Source: Flavobacteriaceae bacterium (GTDB lineage Bacteria; Bacteroidota; Bacteroidia; Flavobacteriales; Flavobacteriaceae). From it: a DNA stretch of 40,468 bases. A program made the position numbers and the translations under genes. Below, in pieces: positions 7,297 through 15,553 of this stretch. The stretch is from assembly GCA_029249225.1 (NCBI GenBank), contig JAQWHT010000049.1:1-40468 (forward strand), written 5' to 3'. Position 1 is the stretch's first letter; the number at the start of each line of letters is the position of its first letter. A model generated the notes under the pieces. That model was given only the letters and a program-made list of their open reading frames with translations, did not search any database and was not told the DNA's origin.

Positions 7297-7974
7297 ATGA
7301 ATTTTACAAAAAGTTGGGTACTTACCAAAGATGGTTCATCTACCCTCAAGATTAATTCACTAAAAGAAACCTATCACTCCCTTCATGGGGCGGTTACAGA
7401 ATCAGAATTTGTCTATGTAACCAACGGACTTCATTTTTGGCATAATGCACATCCCAATTCTAATGCAGCTATTTTGGAAATGGGCTATGGTACAGGCTTA
7501 CTCTCCTATGTTAATTTTTTGGACCATCTTAAGACACAAATAAAAATTGATTATACCAGCATTGAAGCTTATCCTTTATCTTTAAAAGAATTAGGACGTT
7601 TAAATTACAATCGTTTTTTCGAGGAAAAAAAAAGCTTTTCTTTTACTGAGTTTTCAGAGCTAACATGGGAAGTCGCACATCAGCTTTCTCCCATATTTAC
7701 TCTTCAAAAACAAAAATCATTTTTTGAGGAATATAAATCTAAAAACTTATTTGACATTATATATTATGATGCATTTGGAGCCCATGCGCAACCTGATTTA
7801 TGGGAGATAGAATGGATGGAAAAATGTTTTGATTTACTTAACTATGGAGGAGTTTGGGTGAGTTTTTGTGCGAAAGGTTCGGTTAGAAGAGCCTTACAAG
7901 AAGTTGGCTTCAAAGTCGAGCGTCTCCCTGGTCCACCAGGAAAACGAGAAATGTTAAGAGCAGTCAAGCCATAA
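7297..7974 (+). CDS. mnmD: tRNA (mnm5s2U34)-methyltransferase, stand-alone MnmD
   Basis: A 225-aa SAM-dependent methyltransferase, equal to the N-terminal half of E. coli MnmC without the FAD-dependent half. Motifs in order: ETYHSLHGAVTESEFVY, the SAM-binding ILEMGYGTGLLS (usually GFGTGLN), and DIIYYDAFGAHAQPDLWE, where DAF.P is the active-site loop. It methylates nm5(s2)U at the wobble position of tRNAs in the cytoplasm. Gly-rich motif I reads MGYGTGLLS rather than the commoner GTGLN, a small variation. It is followed after 24 bp by the TIGR01777 epimerase, which has its own -7 element. The family is certain. Confidence 0.93.
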   Translation: MNFTKSWVLTKDGSSTLKINSLKETYHSLHGAVTESEFVYVTNGLHFWHNAHPNSNAAILEMGYGTGLLSYVNFLDHLKTQIKIDYTSIEAYPLSLKELGRLNYNRFFEEKKSFSFTEFSELTWEVAHQLSPIFTLQKQKSFFEEYKSKNLFDIIYYDAFGAHAQPDLWEIEWMEKCFDLLNYGGVWVSFCAKGSVRRALQEVGFKVERLPGPPGKREMLRAVKP

Positions 7975-7980
7975 ATTAGC

Positions 7981-7988
7981 TATTTTTG
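7981..7988 (+). promoter_or_regulatory. -7 element of the TIGR01777 epimerase gene
   Basis: TATTTTTG is an exact TAnnTTTG match 10 bp before the ATG at 7999, which would give a very short leader. A matching TTG at -33 is not visible, so the promoter is only half supported. Confidence 0.45.
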
Positions 7989-7998
7989 CAAAAAAAAG

Positions 7999-8910
7999 AT
8001 GAAGCTACTCATCACCGGTGCTACAGGGTTGATTGGAAAAAAAATAACAGAAAACTTACTTGAAACAGGTTTTCAAATCCACTATCTAACTACTGGAAAA
8101 TCAAAGACTAATATACTACAAGGAGCTACTGGTTTTTATTGGAATCCGGAACAAAATCAAATCGATCTGAAGTGTTTTTATGGGGTAGATACAATCATTC
8201 ACCTTGCAGGCTCTACAGTTTCTAAACGGTGGACAAAGTCCTACAAAGAAAAAATATATTCAAGCAGAATCAATTCTAGTAAATTATTACTTAAGGGTAT
8301 AGAAGATCTTAATGGGGAGCATCAAATAAAACATTTGGTTAGTGCCTCAGCAATTGGTGTATATCCTTCAGACTTTAATGATTATTTTGATGAAGAGGCG
8401 GAGGTAAGCCGAACTACGTTTATGGAAAGAGTAGTTATTGATTGGGAAAACGAGACTGACTCCTTTTCTTCAGAGGGGATAAGCATAGCAAAACTAAGGA
8501 TTGGTTTGGTGTTGTCTGAAAGTGGTGGGGTTTTGGGAACACTAAAACTCCCAACTTATTTTGGTCTAGGTGCAGCATTTGGTAGTGGTAAACAAGGCCA
8601 ATCGTGGATCCATATGAATGACTTAGTGGGGATTTTTTTGAAAGCCGTTGAAGATCAGTGGGAAGGTGTCTTTAATGCAGTAGCTCCAAATCCTGTAACC
8701 CAGTCAGAATTCATCGCTTCACTTTCGCGTGCTCTTAAAAGGCCCTATTTTCTTCCGCCCATTCCTGCTTTCCTCATCAGAATAGGTGCTGGAGAGATGA
8801 GTGATCTTGTGTTGGACAGCCATTGGATCAGCTCCCAGAAAGTGATTGATAAGGGCTATTCTTTTCAGTATACTGATATTCAGAAAGCGTTAGATGATTT
8901 AATTAAATGA
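7999..8910 (+). CDS. TIGR01777 family NAD(P)-dependent epimerase (YfcH-like)
   Basis: A 303-aa extended SDR. The N-terminus MKLLITGATGLIGKKI has the Rossmann TGxxGxxG motif, and the family signatures IIHLAGSTVSKRWTKSYK (about 69-86), SASAIGVYP (the SDR catalytic tyrosine region) and FGSGKQGQSWIHMNDLVGIF are present. The C-terminal domain (NAVAPNPVTQSEF..., then a DUF1731-like end) is also typical. Substrates of this widespread family are poorly known; related proteins have been linked to cell division or nucleotide sugars. It sits between mnmD and grpE without functional connection. The family is secure, the reaction unknown. Confidence 0.9.
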   Translation: MKLLITGATGLIGKKITENLLETGFQIHYLTTGKSKTNILQGATGFYWNPEQNQIDLKCFYGVDTIIHLAGSTVSKRWTKSYKEKIYSSRINSSKLLLKGIEDLNGEHQIKHLVSASAIGVYPSDFNDYFDEEAEVSRTTFMERVVIDWENETDSFSSEGISIAKLRIGLVLSESGGVLGTLKLPTYFGLGAAFGSGKQGQSWIHMNDLVGIFLKAVEDQWEGVFNAVAPNPVTQSEFIASLSRALKRPYFLPPIPAFLIRIGAGEMSDLVLDSHWISSQKVIDKGYSFQYTDIQKALDDLIK

Positions 8911-8911
8911 A

Positions 8912-8950
8912 TGACAATTTGACATTAATTGAGTCTGGCAGTACTTTTGC
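8912..8950 (+). promoter_or_regulatory. grpE-dnaJ promoter with paired TGNCA half-sites
   Basis: Two TGACA half-sites (8912-8916 and 8920-8924, 3 bp apart) are followed after 11 bp by TGGCAG-N5-TTGCA (8936-8951), with GG and GC separated by 10 bp as in sigma-54 -24/-12 promoters. The same bases also fit the primary sigma factor consensus: TTTG at 8918-8921, a 20-bp spacer and TACTTTTG at 8942-8949. Sequence alone cannot decide between them. The half-site layout recurs upstream of dnaK. Confidence 0.6.
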
Positions 8951-8972
8951 ATAACTAATAAAAAAAAATTTA

Positions 8973-9512
8973 ATGGCGACTAAAGGAGCAAAAACAACAA
9001 AGAAAAAAACCACTGATCCAAAGAAACAAGCAAAAAAAACGTCTAAAGGCTCAAACTTAGAAACTAAAATTGAAGAGCTCAACCATTCGTTAGAACAGGA
9101 GAAAGAGAAGTTTTTAAGACTATTTGCTGAATTTGAAAATTTCAAAAAGCGCACATCAAAAGAACGTTTGGAGTTATTTAAAACTGCCAACCAGGAAGTA
9201 ATAAGTTCCCTGATACCAGTTCTGGATGATTTTAATCGAGCAAATCAACAAATCGAAAAAGGAGCTGAAAGTATTGATGTTGATGGATTTAAACTAATCT
9301 ATAACAAATTTTTTGAAGTTTTAAAGTCCAGTGGATTGAATTCTACAACAGCTAAAATTGGAGATGCTTTTGACGCAGAATATCATGAAGCAATTACCCA
9401 AATACCGGCACCTACTGAGGCTGACAAAGGAAAAATAATAGACATAGTTGAAACCGGATACCAACTGGGAGACCGGATTATTCGTTATCCAAAAGTGGTC
9501 GTAGGCCAATAA
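8973..9512 (+). CDS. grpE: Nucleotide exchange factor GrpE
   Basis: A 179-aa GrpE. The N-terminal 40 residues are lysine- and threonine-rich and disordered, then comes the long coiled coil (KIEELNHSLEQEKEKFLRLFAEFENFKKRT) and the C-terminal beta domain with DAFDAEYHEAITQIPAP and DRIIRYPKVVVGQ, all standard for GrpE. The homodimer releases ADP from DnaK in the cytoplasm and can act as a thermosensor. It lies 3 bp before dnaJ, so the two are one operon, while dnaK is far away at 27.4 kb. The start at 8973 gives a 20-bp leader after the promoter region. Confidence 0.96.
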   Translation: MATKGAKTTKKKTTDPKKQAKKTSKGSNLETKIEELNHSLEQEKEKFLRLFAEFENFKKRTSKERLELFKTANQEVISSLIPVLDDFNRANQQIEKGAESIDVDGFKLIYNKFFEVLKSSGLNSTTAKIGDAFDAEYHEAITQIPAPTEADKGKIIDIVETGYQLGDRIIRYPKVVVGQ

Positions 9513-9515
9513 CTT

Positions 9516-10631
9516 ATGAAACAAGATTATTACGAAATTTTAGGTGTTTCTAAAAATGCCAGTGCTTCTGAGATAAAGAAAGCCTACCGAAAAAAAGCGA
9601 TCCAATTTCATCCTGACAAAAATCCTGATGATAAGAAGGCTGAAGCCAATTTTAAAAAGGCCGCTGAAGCCTATGAAATTTTGGGTAATGAGGAGAAGCG
9701 TTCCAAATACGATCAATATGGTCATGCTGCTTTTGAAGGTGGTCAAGGTTTTGGTGGCGGTAGTATGAATATGGACGATATTTTTAGCCAATTTGGTGAT
9801 ATTTTTGGCAGTGCATTTGGTGGCGGTGGATTTGGTTCCGGAGGTTTTGGCGGAGGTCAAAGACGATCTCAAGGGTCAAATATGCGAATTCGTGTAAAGC
9901 TGACACTTGAGGAAATAGCTAAAGGTGTCGAAAAAAAAATAAAAGTTCCACGTAAAGTTCAAGCTCCCGGAGTACAGTATGGAACATGTTCGGTATGTAA
10001 TGGTGCAGGACAAGTGATGAAAATCACCAATACGATTTTAGGAAGAATGCAAACCTCAGCTGTTTGTTCGAGTTGTAACGGTAGTGGTCAAAACTTGTTA
10101 AATAGACCTCCAGGTTCAGACGCTAACGGAATGATCAAAAGAGAGGAGACCGTTTCTATCAAAATTCCTGCTGGTGTTGAAGAGGGCATGCAATTAAAGG
10201 TAAGTGGTAAAGGAAATGAGGCTCCTGCCAACGGAATTTCAGGAGACCTTTTAGTGTTAATTGAGGAACTACCTCACGAGGTTTTTGTCCGAGAGTCAAA
10301 CCATTTACATTATGACTTGTATGTAAGTATTTCTGAAGCCTCACTCGGGGTTTCAAAAGAGCTGAACCTTCTAGATGGAAAGGCCAGAATCAAACTTGAA
10401 CCTGGAATACAATCTGGTAAAACACTCCGACTTAGGGGGAAGGGTTTGTCTACTGTTAACGGTTATGGGACAGGTGACTTATTAGTTCATGTGAATGTTT
10501 GGACACCTAAAAAGTTAAACAAAGAGCAATATCAATTTTTTGAAAAAATGCTTGAAGACCCTAATTTCATTCCAAAACCAGAAAAATCTGATAAATCTTT
10601 TTTTGAAAAAGTAAAGGATATGTTTGCATAA
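9516..10631 (+). CDS. dnaJ: Chaperone DnaJ with a reduced zinc domain
   Basis: A 371-aa J-protein: J domain (residues 1-70, HPD at 32-34), Gly/Phe region (about 75-117), then the client-binding domains. It hands unfolded proteins to DnaK and stimulates its ATPase. Standard DnaJ has four CxxCxGxG motifs forming two zinc centres. Here only two are present: CSVCNGAG (C158, C161) and CSSCNGSG (C184, C187), which correspond to motifs 2 and 3 (zinc centre II). Motif 1 is replaced by [13 protein letters not shown], and motif 4 by [15 protein letters not shown], so zinc centre I is gone without a frameshift. I recall a similar form in other flavobacterial DnaJ proteins, so it is probably a lineage trait. 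Two terminators follow the gene. Confidence 0.95.
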   Translation: MKQDYYEILGVSKNASASEIKKAYRKKAIQFHPDKNPDDKKAEANFKKAAEAYEILGNEEKRSKYDQYGHAAFEGGQGFGGGSMNMDDIFSQFGDIFGSAFGGGGFGSGGFGGGQRRSQGSNMRIRVKLTLEEIAKGVEKKIKVPRKVQAPGVQYGTCSVCNGAGQVMKITNTILGRMQTSAVCSSCNGSGQNLLNRPPGSDANGMIKREETVSIKIPAGVEEGMQLKVSGKGNEAPANGISGDLLVLIEELPHEVFVRESNHLHYDLYVSISEASLGVSKELNLLDGKARIKLEPGIQSGKTLRLRGKGLSTVNGYGTGDLLVHVNVWTPKKLNKEQYQFFEKMLEDPNFIPKPEKSDKSFFEKVKDMFA

Positions 10632-10664
10632 ACTCTGCGAAATAAAAAAAAAATAATATATTTG

Positions 10665-10696
10665 AAATAATGCTAACAGCTATGTTAGTATTATTT
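10665..10696 (+). terminator. First terminator after dnaJ
   Basis: A 14-bp stem (AAATAATGCTAACA paired with TGTTAGTATTATTT, one G-T wobble, 4-nt loop) followed by a T-rich stretch (TTCTTTTTC). It lies 34 bp after the dnaJ stop. Confidence 0.75.
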
Positions 10697-10718
10697 TTCT
10701 TTTTCATAGCAATTTTTT

Positions 10719-10752
10719 CCCATCCTTTCACGAGGATGGGTTTTGTTTTTTT
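10719..10752 (+). terminator. Second, strong terminator before mscS
   Basis: A 7-bp GC-rich perfect stem CCCATCC / GGATGGG with an 8-nt loop, followed by TTTTGTTTTTTT. It is a textbook intrinsic terminator and insulates the mscS run from the grpE-dnaJ operon. Confidence 0.85.
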
Positions 10753-10773
10753 GTCTTAACTTACCCCACAATT

Positions 10774-11613
10774 ATGAAGCTAATTAACAAATTTATAGAT
10801 CTTTTAAATTACAATTTTACTGTTGGGAGCGCCACTTTCACTCCCAAAACTGTATTGATCGTTATTCTTGTTTTTCTGCTGACTTCTTTTTTACTCAAAA
10901 TTTTAAGAAAAATCATCTTTAGGGCAATTGCTCAAGACACTAGGGTAAAATTTAAAAGTATATTTTCTTTTGTTAACTACTTTATTTATATCGTTGTAAT
11001 TTTAATAGTTCTTCAAAATATTGGTGTTGATGTAACTGCTATATTTGCTGCATCTGCAGCCTTATTAGTTGGTGTTGGTCTAGCCCTACAGACTTTTATT
11101 CAAGATATTATCTCAGGTATTTTTATACTTGTAGATAAGTCGGTATTGGTAGGTGATATTATAGAAGTTGACGGTCAAATTGGTCAGGTTGAAAATATTA
11201 AGCTTCGAACTACGAGAGCTGTTACTCGTGAAAACAAAGTGTTGATAATCCCCAATCATAAATTTTTAACGTCAATTCTCTTTAATTGGACAGAAAATGG
11301 CATTATTACCAAAGAGATTGTTGAAGTTGGTGTTGCTTATAAAAGTAATCCCAAGGAAATAGAATCATTGCTTTTAGAAATTGCTAATGGACACGATAAA
11401 GTTTTGACTAGCCCAGAACCCTTTGTTTTGTTTAATGATTTTGGGGACAGTGCCCTTCTGTTTCAACTCTATATTTCTGTGGACAGCAGTTTTGCTGCCA
11501 ATCTAGTAAAAAGTGATTTACGTTTCTCAATTTTCCAAGCATTTGAAAAAGCAGGAATTGAAATACCTTTTCCACAACGAACAGTTACCTTTACCAATTC
11601 ACCAACTTCTTAA
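10774..11613 (+). CDS. Small-conductance mechanosensitive channel, MscS family
   Basis: A 279-aa MscS-type channel, close in size to E. coli MscS (286 aa). It has an N-terminal periplasmic or amphipathic segment, three membrane helices (about 27-45, 62-82 and 85-110), and the pore helix AASAALLVGVGLALQTFIQDIISG with the small-residue Ala/Gly packing pattern, followed by the beta domain (VGDIIEVDGQIGQVENIKLRTT, IIPNHKFLTSILFNWT) and an alpha/beta C-terminus. It opens under membrane tension to release solutes on osmotic downshock. The stop is 1 bp before the start of the response regulator, so the two are co-transcribed, though no functional link is known. Confidence 0.92.
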   Translation: MKLINKFIDLLNYNFTVGSATFTPKTVLIVILVFLLTSFLLKILRKIIFRAIAQDTRVKFKSIFSFVNYFIYIVVILIVLQNIGVDVTAIFAASAALLVGVGLALQTFIQDIISGIFILVDKSVLVGDIIEVDGQIGQVENIKLRTTRAVTRENKVLIIPNHKFLTSILFNWTENGIITKEIVEVGVAYKSNPKEIESLLLEIANGHDKVLTSPEPFVLFNDFGDSALLFQLYISVDSSFAANLVKSDLRFSIFQAFEKAGIEIPFPQRTVTFTNSPTS

Positions 11614-11614
11614 A

Positions 11615-12778
11615 ATGACTCAAATTTTATTGATTGAAGACGAAGAGCCAATACGAAGAGTAATGGTTCGCATATTAACTGAAGAGAGTTCCTCTTATGA
11701 GATTACTGAAGCGATAGATGGAAAAGAAGGTTTGTCAAAACTTTCTAAATCATCTTTTGACCTCGTTTTATGTGACATTAAAATGCCAAAAATGGATGGT
11801 ATTGAAGTTTTACAAAAAACCAGAGACAAAGGAATTTTCGTTCCTTTTATAATGCTTACTGGCCACGGTAACGTGGAAACTGCTGTAGAAGCTATGAAAT
11901 TAGGTGCGTATGATTTTATTGCGAAACCCCCAGATTTGAATAGGCTCCTTACCGCTGTTCGTCATGCTATAGAAAATAAGACATTAAGAAAAGAAAATTT
12001 AAAATTAAAGCGTAAAGTAGCACAGAAGTATACTATCATAGGTGAAAGTGACCCCATAGTGAAAATGAAAGAAATGATTTCTAAGGTTGCTCCTACTGAA
12101 GCAAGAGTGCTAATCACTGGAGAAAATGGTACGGGTAAAGAGTTAGTTGCACATCAATTACATCAGCAGAGTGAGCGAAGTAAAGAGAATTTTATTGAGG
12201 TCAATTGTGCTGCAATTCCTTCAGAATTAATTGAAAGTGAACTTTTTGGACATGTTAAAGGGGCATTTACATCAGCGGTGAAAGATCGTTCTGGTAAATT
12301 TGAAGCAGCAAACAAAGGAACACTATTTTTAGATGAGATTGCTGATATGAGTTTGGCTGCCCAAGCTAAAGTTCTTAGAGCTTTACAAGAGAATAAAATC
12401 CAAAGGGTAGGTAATGAAAAAGACATCAAGGTTGATGTTAGAGTTATAGCAGCAACAAATAAGAACCTAAGTCAAGAGATTAAAGAAGGTCGTTTTAGAG
12501 AGGATCTATACCATCGACTCGCCGTCATCATGATTCACGTTCCTGCACTCGAAAATCGTAAAAAGGATATTCCACTTCTTGTTTCCCATTTTGTTGATGT
12601 ACTATCCAAAGAGCAAGGGTTAGAGAAGAAAACCTTTAGCGAAGGAGCTCAGGCAAGGTTAAGTAGCTATCCATGGACTGGAAATGTAAGAGAGCTTAGA
12701 AATGTGGTTGAGCGGTTATTGATTTTAGGTGAAAATCCTATCAGTTCTGATGATATCATTCAATTTGCACCAAAATAA
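11615..12778 (+). CDS. NtrC-type sigma-54 response regulator without DNA-binding domain
   Basis: A 387-aa protein: receiver domain (1-120, phosphoacceptor D54 in CDIKMPKMDG), linker helix, then AAA+ sigma-54 activator domain (about 138-375) with Walker A GENGTGKE (169-176), the L1 loop GAFTSA (216-221), Walker B TLFLDE (236-241) and sensor II WTGNVRELRN (354-363). NtrC-family proteins end with a Fis-type helix-turn-helix; this one stops about 15 residues after the AAA+ domain, so it cannot bind enhancer DNA in the usual way. The L1 loop also has Ser for Gly (GAFTGA is the norm). The first ATG of the frame is at 11513, inside mscS; 11615 is the start that gives an intact receiver (MTQILLIEDEEP). 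No histidine kinase is adjacent. FlgR of Helicobacter shows that such proteins can work from solution. Confidence 0.92.
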   Translation: MTQILLIEDEEPIRRVMVRILTEESSSYEITEAIDGKEGLSKLSKSSFDLVLCDIKMPKMDGIEVLQKTRDKGIFVPFIMLTGHGNVETAVEAMKLGAYDFIAKPPDLNRLLTAVRHAIENKTLRKENLKLKRKVAQKYTIIGESDPIVKMKEMISKVAPTEARVLITGENGTGKELVAHQLHQQSERSKENFIEVNCAAIPSELIESELFGHVKGAFTSAVKDRSGKFEAANKGTLFLDEIADMSLAAQAKVLRALQENKIQRVGNEKDIKVDVRVIAATNKNLSQEIKEGRFREDLYHRLAVIMIHVPALENRKKDIPLLVSHFVDVLSKEQGLEKKTFSEGAQARLSSYPWTGNVRELRNVVERLLILGENPISSDDIIQFAPK

Positions 12779-12785
12779 ACATAGC

Positions 12786-14177
12786 ATGAAAAAATTTATA
12801 GCTTTATTGATATTGTGTTTGACCAGTAATCTAAGGGCCCAATTGCCCTCTCACGAGCAGCAAATTGAAAAAATTTATAAAAATGCTTTAACAGCTGGTA
12901 AAGCATACGATTGGTTAGACCACCTTTCAAATAAAATTGGTGGAAGGTTGTCGGGTTCATTAAATGCTGAACGCGCTGTTAGTTGGGGGAAAACTGAGTT
13001 GGAATCACTTGATTTAGACCGCGTATATTTACAAAACGTCATGGTACCTAAATGGGTTAGGGGAACTTTTGAGTACGCTAGTATTATTTCGGGGCCAGGT
13101 ATGAGTATGAATGTTCCAATTTGTGCCCTAGGAGGTTCAATTTCAACCCCATCTTCAGGTCTTAGAGCAGGAGTGATTGAAGTAAAAACTTTTGAAGAAC
13201 TAGAAGCATTAGGCGAAGAAAAAGTTAGTGGTAAGTTCGTTTTTTTTAACAGACCGATGCCAGCAGAATACATCAATACCTTCGAAGCGTATTCCAAAAC
13301 TTCAAACCAAAGAACACAAGGAGCTGCAATAGCCGCAAAACTTGGAGCCGTAGGGGTGATCGTCCGTTCTTTAAACTTACGACTAGATGATTTCCCCCAC
13401 ACAGGGAGCATGCGTTATGGAGATCTTCCTAACAACAAACGAATACCTGCTGCTGCCATCAGTACCAATGGAGCTCAACTATTAAGTTCTATGTTATCAC
13501 TGAACAAAGACTTAAAATTCTATCTCAAACTAGATTGCAAGAATTTTCCTGATGTTCCTTCTCATAATGTTGTGGGGGAAATCAAAGGAAGTGAATACCC
13601 TGATGAAATTATTGTAGTAGGAGGGCATCTTGATTCTTGGGATCTTGGAGACGGCTCACATGACGATGGAGCAGGAATTGTTCAAGCTATGGAAGTTTTT
13701 CATCTTTTTGAAAAAATGGATTATAAACCGAAACGTACAATTAGAGTTGTGATGTATATGAATGAAGAAAACGGGCTACGCGGAGGGAAAGCTTATGCCA
13801 AATATGCTGAACAGAATAATGAAAATCACATTTTTGCTTTGGAGTCTGATGCTGGTGGATTTTCTCCAAGAGGTTTTTCCTTTGAAGCTACAAATTCACA
13901 GTTCAAACAGATTGAAAGCTGGAAAAAGTATTTTACACCCTACATGGCAGATCGTTTCGAATTGGGAGGAAGTGGTGCAGATATTGGACCACTCCGAAAT
14001 GACCAAATTGTCCTTTCGGGCTTACGTCCTGATTCTCAGCGTTATTTTGAGTATCACCATACTGCAAACGATACCTTTGATGCCATCAACAAGAGAGAAT
14101 TAGAATTAGGCGCAGCTGCAATGGCTAGTTTGATTTACTTGGTAGATCAATACGGGTTTAATCTAGAATTTAAATGA
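12786..14177 (+). CDS. Exported M28 family metallopeptidase (PGCP/carboxypeptidase Q-like)
   Basis: A 463-aa zinc peptidase with a signal peptide (MKKFIALLILCLTSNLRAQ), so periplasmic or secreted. The M28 catalytic core is complete: VVGGHLDSWDLGDGSHDDGAG (His, catalytic Asp, bridging Asp), MYMNEENGLRGG (general-base Glu and Glu ligand), ALESDAGG (Asp ligand) and YFEYHHTANDTFD (His ligand). A PA-like insertion (about residues 110-240) precedes the core, as in plasma glutamate carboxypeptidase. It probably trims dipeptides or N-terminal residues from imported or external peptides. The frame opens at 12729 within the regulator gene, but the signal peptide fixes the start at 12786, 7 bp after the regulator stop. 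The 3' end overlaps the MATE gene by 4 bp. Confidence 0.92.
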   Translation: MKKFIALLILCLTSNLRAQLPSHEQQIEKIYKNALTAGKAYDWLDHLSNKIGGRLSGSLNAERAVSWGKTELESLDLDRVYLQNVMVPKWVRGTFEYASIISGPGMSMNVPICALGGSISTPSSGLRAGVIEVKTFEELEALGEEKVSGKFVFFNRPMPAEYINTFEAYSKTSNQRTQGAAIAAKLGAVGVIVRSLNLRLDDFPHTGSMRYGDLPNNKRIPAAAISTNGAQLLSSMLSLNKDLKFYLKLDCKNFPDVPSHNVVGEIKGSEYPDEIIVVGGHLDSWDLGDGSHDDGAGIVQAMEVFHLFEKMDYKPKRTIRVVMYMNEENGLRGGKAYAKYAEQNNENHIFALESDAGGFSPRGFSFEATNSQFKQIESWKKYFTPYMADRFELGGSGADIGPLRNDQIVLSGLRPDSQRYFEYHHTANDTFDAINKRELELGAAAMASLIYLVDQYGFNLEFK

Positions 14178-15550
14178 TTTCTAGCCTTTTAAGATATACC
14201 AAAGAGTTTCGGTATAATCTTACGCTTGCTTACCCTGTAATAATTGGATTATTAGGTCATGCTTTTGTTCAACTTGTTGACAATATCATGGTAGGCCAGC
14301 TAGGAACTGCTGAGCTAGCAGCAGTATCACTAGGGAATAGTTTCTTCTTTGTTGCAATGTCGTTAGGTATTGGTTTTTCTACTGCGATTACTCCCTTAGT
14401 AGCAGAAACAGATGGAGCGAATGATGTGTCTTTAGGAAGAAAAGTATTTATACACGGCTTGATGCTCTGTGTTTTTTTAGGAATTTTATTAGGTCTCGCA
14501 GTTTTGATTAGTAAACCTCTGCTTTATCAGATGGGGCAACCAGAAGAGGTTGTAGAGCTTGCATTTCCGTATTTACAATGGATTGGGATCTCTTTAATTC
14601 CACTAATCTTTTTTCAGGGATTTAAGCAATTCTCTGAGGGATTGTCTTACACAAGACCTGCCATGTATGCAACTTTAATTGGAAATGTTGTAAATGTCAC
14701 ATTAAATTATTTTTTGATTTTTGGCATATGGATTTTTCCAAAAATGGGTGTAGAAGGTGCAGCTATTGGGAGTCTTATTGCCCGTTGTACCATGCTCTTT
14801 TTTATGGCGTTATATGTGCGTTTTAGTTCAAAATTCAGTGCCTACGTCAGAAATATTTCGTTTCAGAAACCTCAATGGAGTCTTTTCCGTAAAATATTTA
14901 AAATAGGCTTTCCTTCAGCGCTACAAATGTTTTTTGAAGTACTCTTTTTTACTGTAGCGATATGGCTTTCTGGGTTTTTAGGTAAAAATCCTCAGGCAGC
15001 TAATCAAATTGCATTTAATCTTTCTTCCATGACTTTTATGTTTGCTATGGGGCTTGGTGTTACTGCAATGATAAGGGTTGGGAATCAAAAAGGCAGAAAG
15101 GATATTCCTCGTTTACGCGAAGTTGCTCATTCAATCTTTTTGCTCATTTTTGTATTTGATGTAGTTTTTTGCTTGGTATTCCTTTCTTTAAATGAAGTTC
15201 TTCCATGGATTTATTTGGACTGGAATGACCCTTTAGAATTAACCAGTGTATACGAGGTAGTAAAAATTGCCTCTTCTTTAATTATTGTTTCTGGATTTTT
15301 TCAAATTTCAGATGGACTTCAGGCCGTAGTTTTAGGAGCTTTACGAGGATTGCAGGATGTAAATATTCCAGCCTGGATTACTTTTTTCTCCTATGGCATT
15401 TTTGGAATTCCAATATCTTATTATCTTGCAATTCATACAGAATTAGCAGCTACAGGAATATGGATAGGACTACTCTCAGGACTTACTTCTTCTGCACTTT
15501 TGCTATTTATTAGATTTAGATATCTTACTAACAAATTACTATCAGATTAA
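14174..15550 (+). CDS. MATE family multidrug/Na+ antiporter (NorM-like)
   Basis: A 458-aa inner-membrane protein with 12 predicted helices in two homologous bundles. The N-terminal half begins LAYPVIIGLLGHAFVQLVDNIMVGQLGTAELAAVSLGNS, the hallmark of MATE transporters (P and VDNIMVG motifs), and the second half repeats it at KIGFPSALQMFFEVLFFTVAIWL. It exports cationic drugs or metabolites against Na+ or H+. The start overlaps the peptidase stop (ATGA), so it is translationally coupled. No substrate can be deduced. Confidence 0.93.
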   Translation: MISSLLRYTKEFRYNLTLAYPVIIGLLGHAFVQLVDNIMVGQLGTAELAAVSLGNSFFFVAMSLGIGFSTAITPLVAETDGANDVSLGRKVFIHGLMLCVFLGILLGLAVLISKPLLYQMGQPEEVVELAFPYLQWIGISLIPLIFFQGFKQFSEGLSYTRPAMYATLIGNVVNVTLNYFLIFGIWIFPKMGVEGAAIGSLIARCTMLFFMALYVRFSSKFSAYVRNISFQKPQWSLFRKIFKIGFPSALQMFFEVLFFTVAIWLSGFLGKNPQAANQIAFNLSSMTFMFAMGLGVTAMIRVGNQKGRKDIPRLREVAHSIFLLIFVFDVVFCLVFLSLNEVLPWIYLDWNDPLELTSVYEVVKIASSLIIVSGFFQISDGLQAVVLGALRGLQDVNIPAWITFFSYGIFGIPISYYLAIHTELAATGIWIGLLSGLTSSALLLFIRFRYLTNKLLSD

Positions 15551-15553
15551 CAC

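Noticed and set aside
11513-11614. Earlier ATG for the response regulator
   Set aside because: It lies inside mscS in another frame and adds residues unlike a receiver domain; MTQILLIEDEEP at 11615 is the natural start.
12875-13411. 178-aa minus-strand frame within the M28 peptidase
   Set aside because: Shadow frame; no motif, and the plus strand encodes a complete peptidase core.
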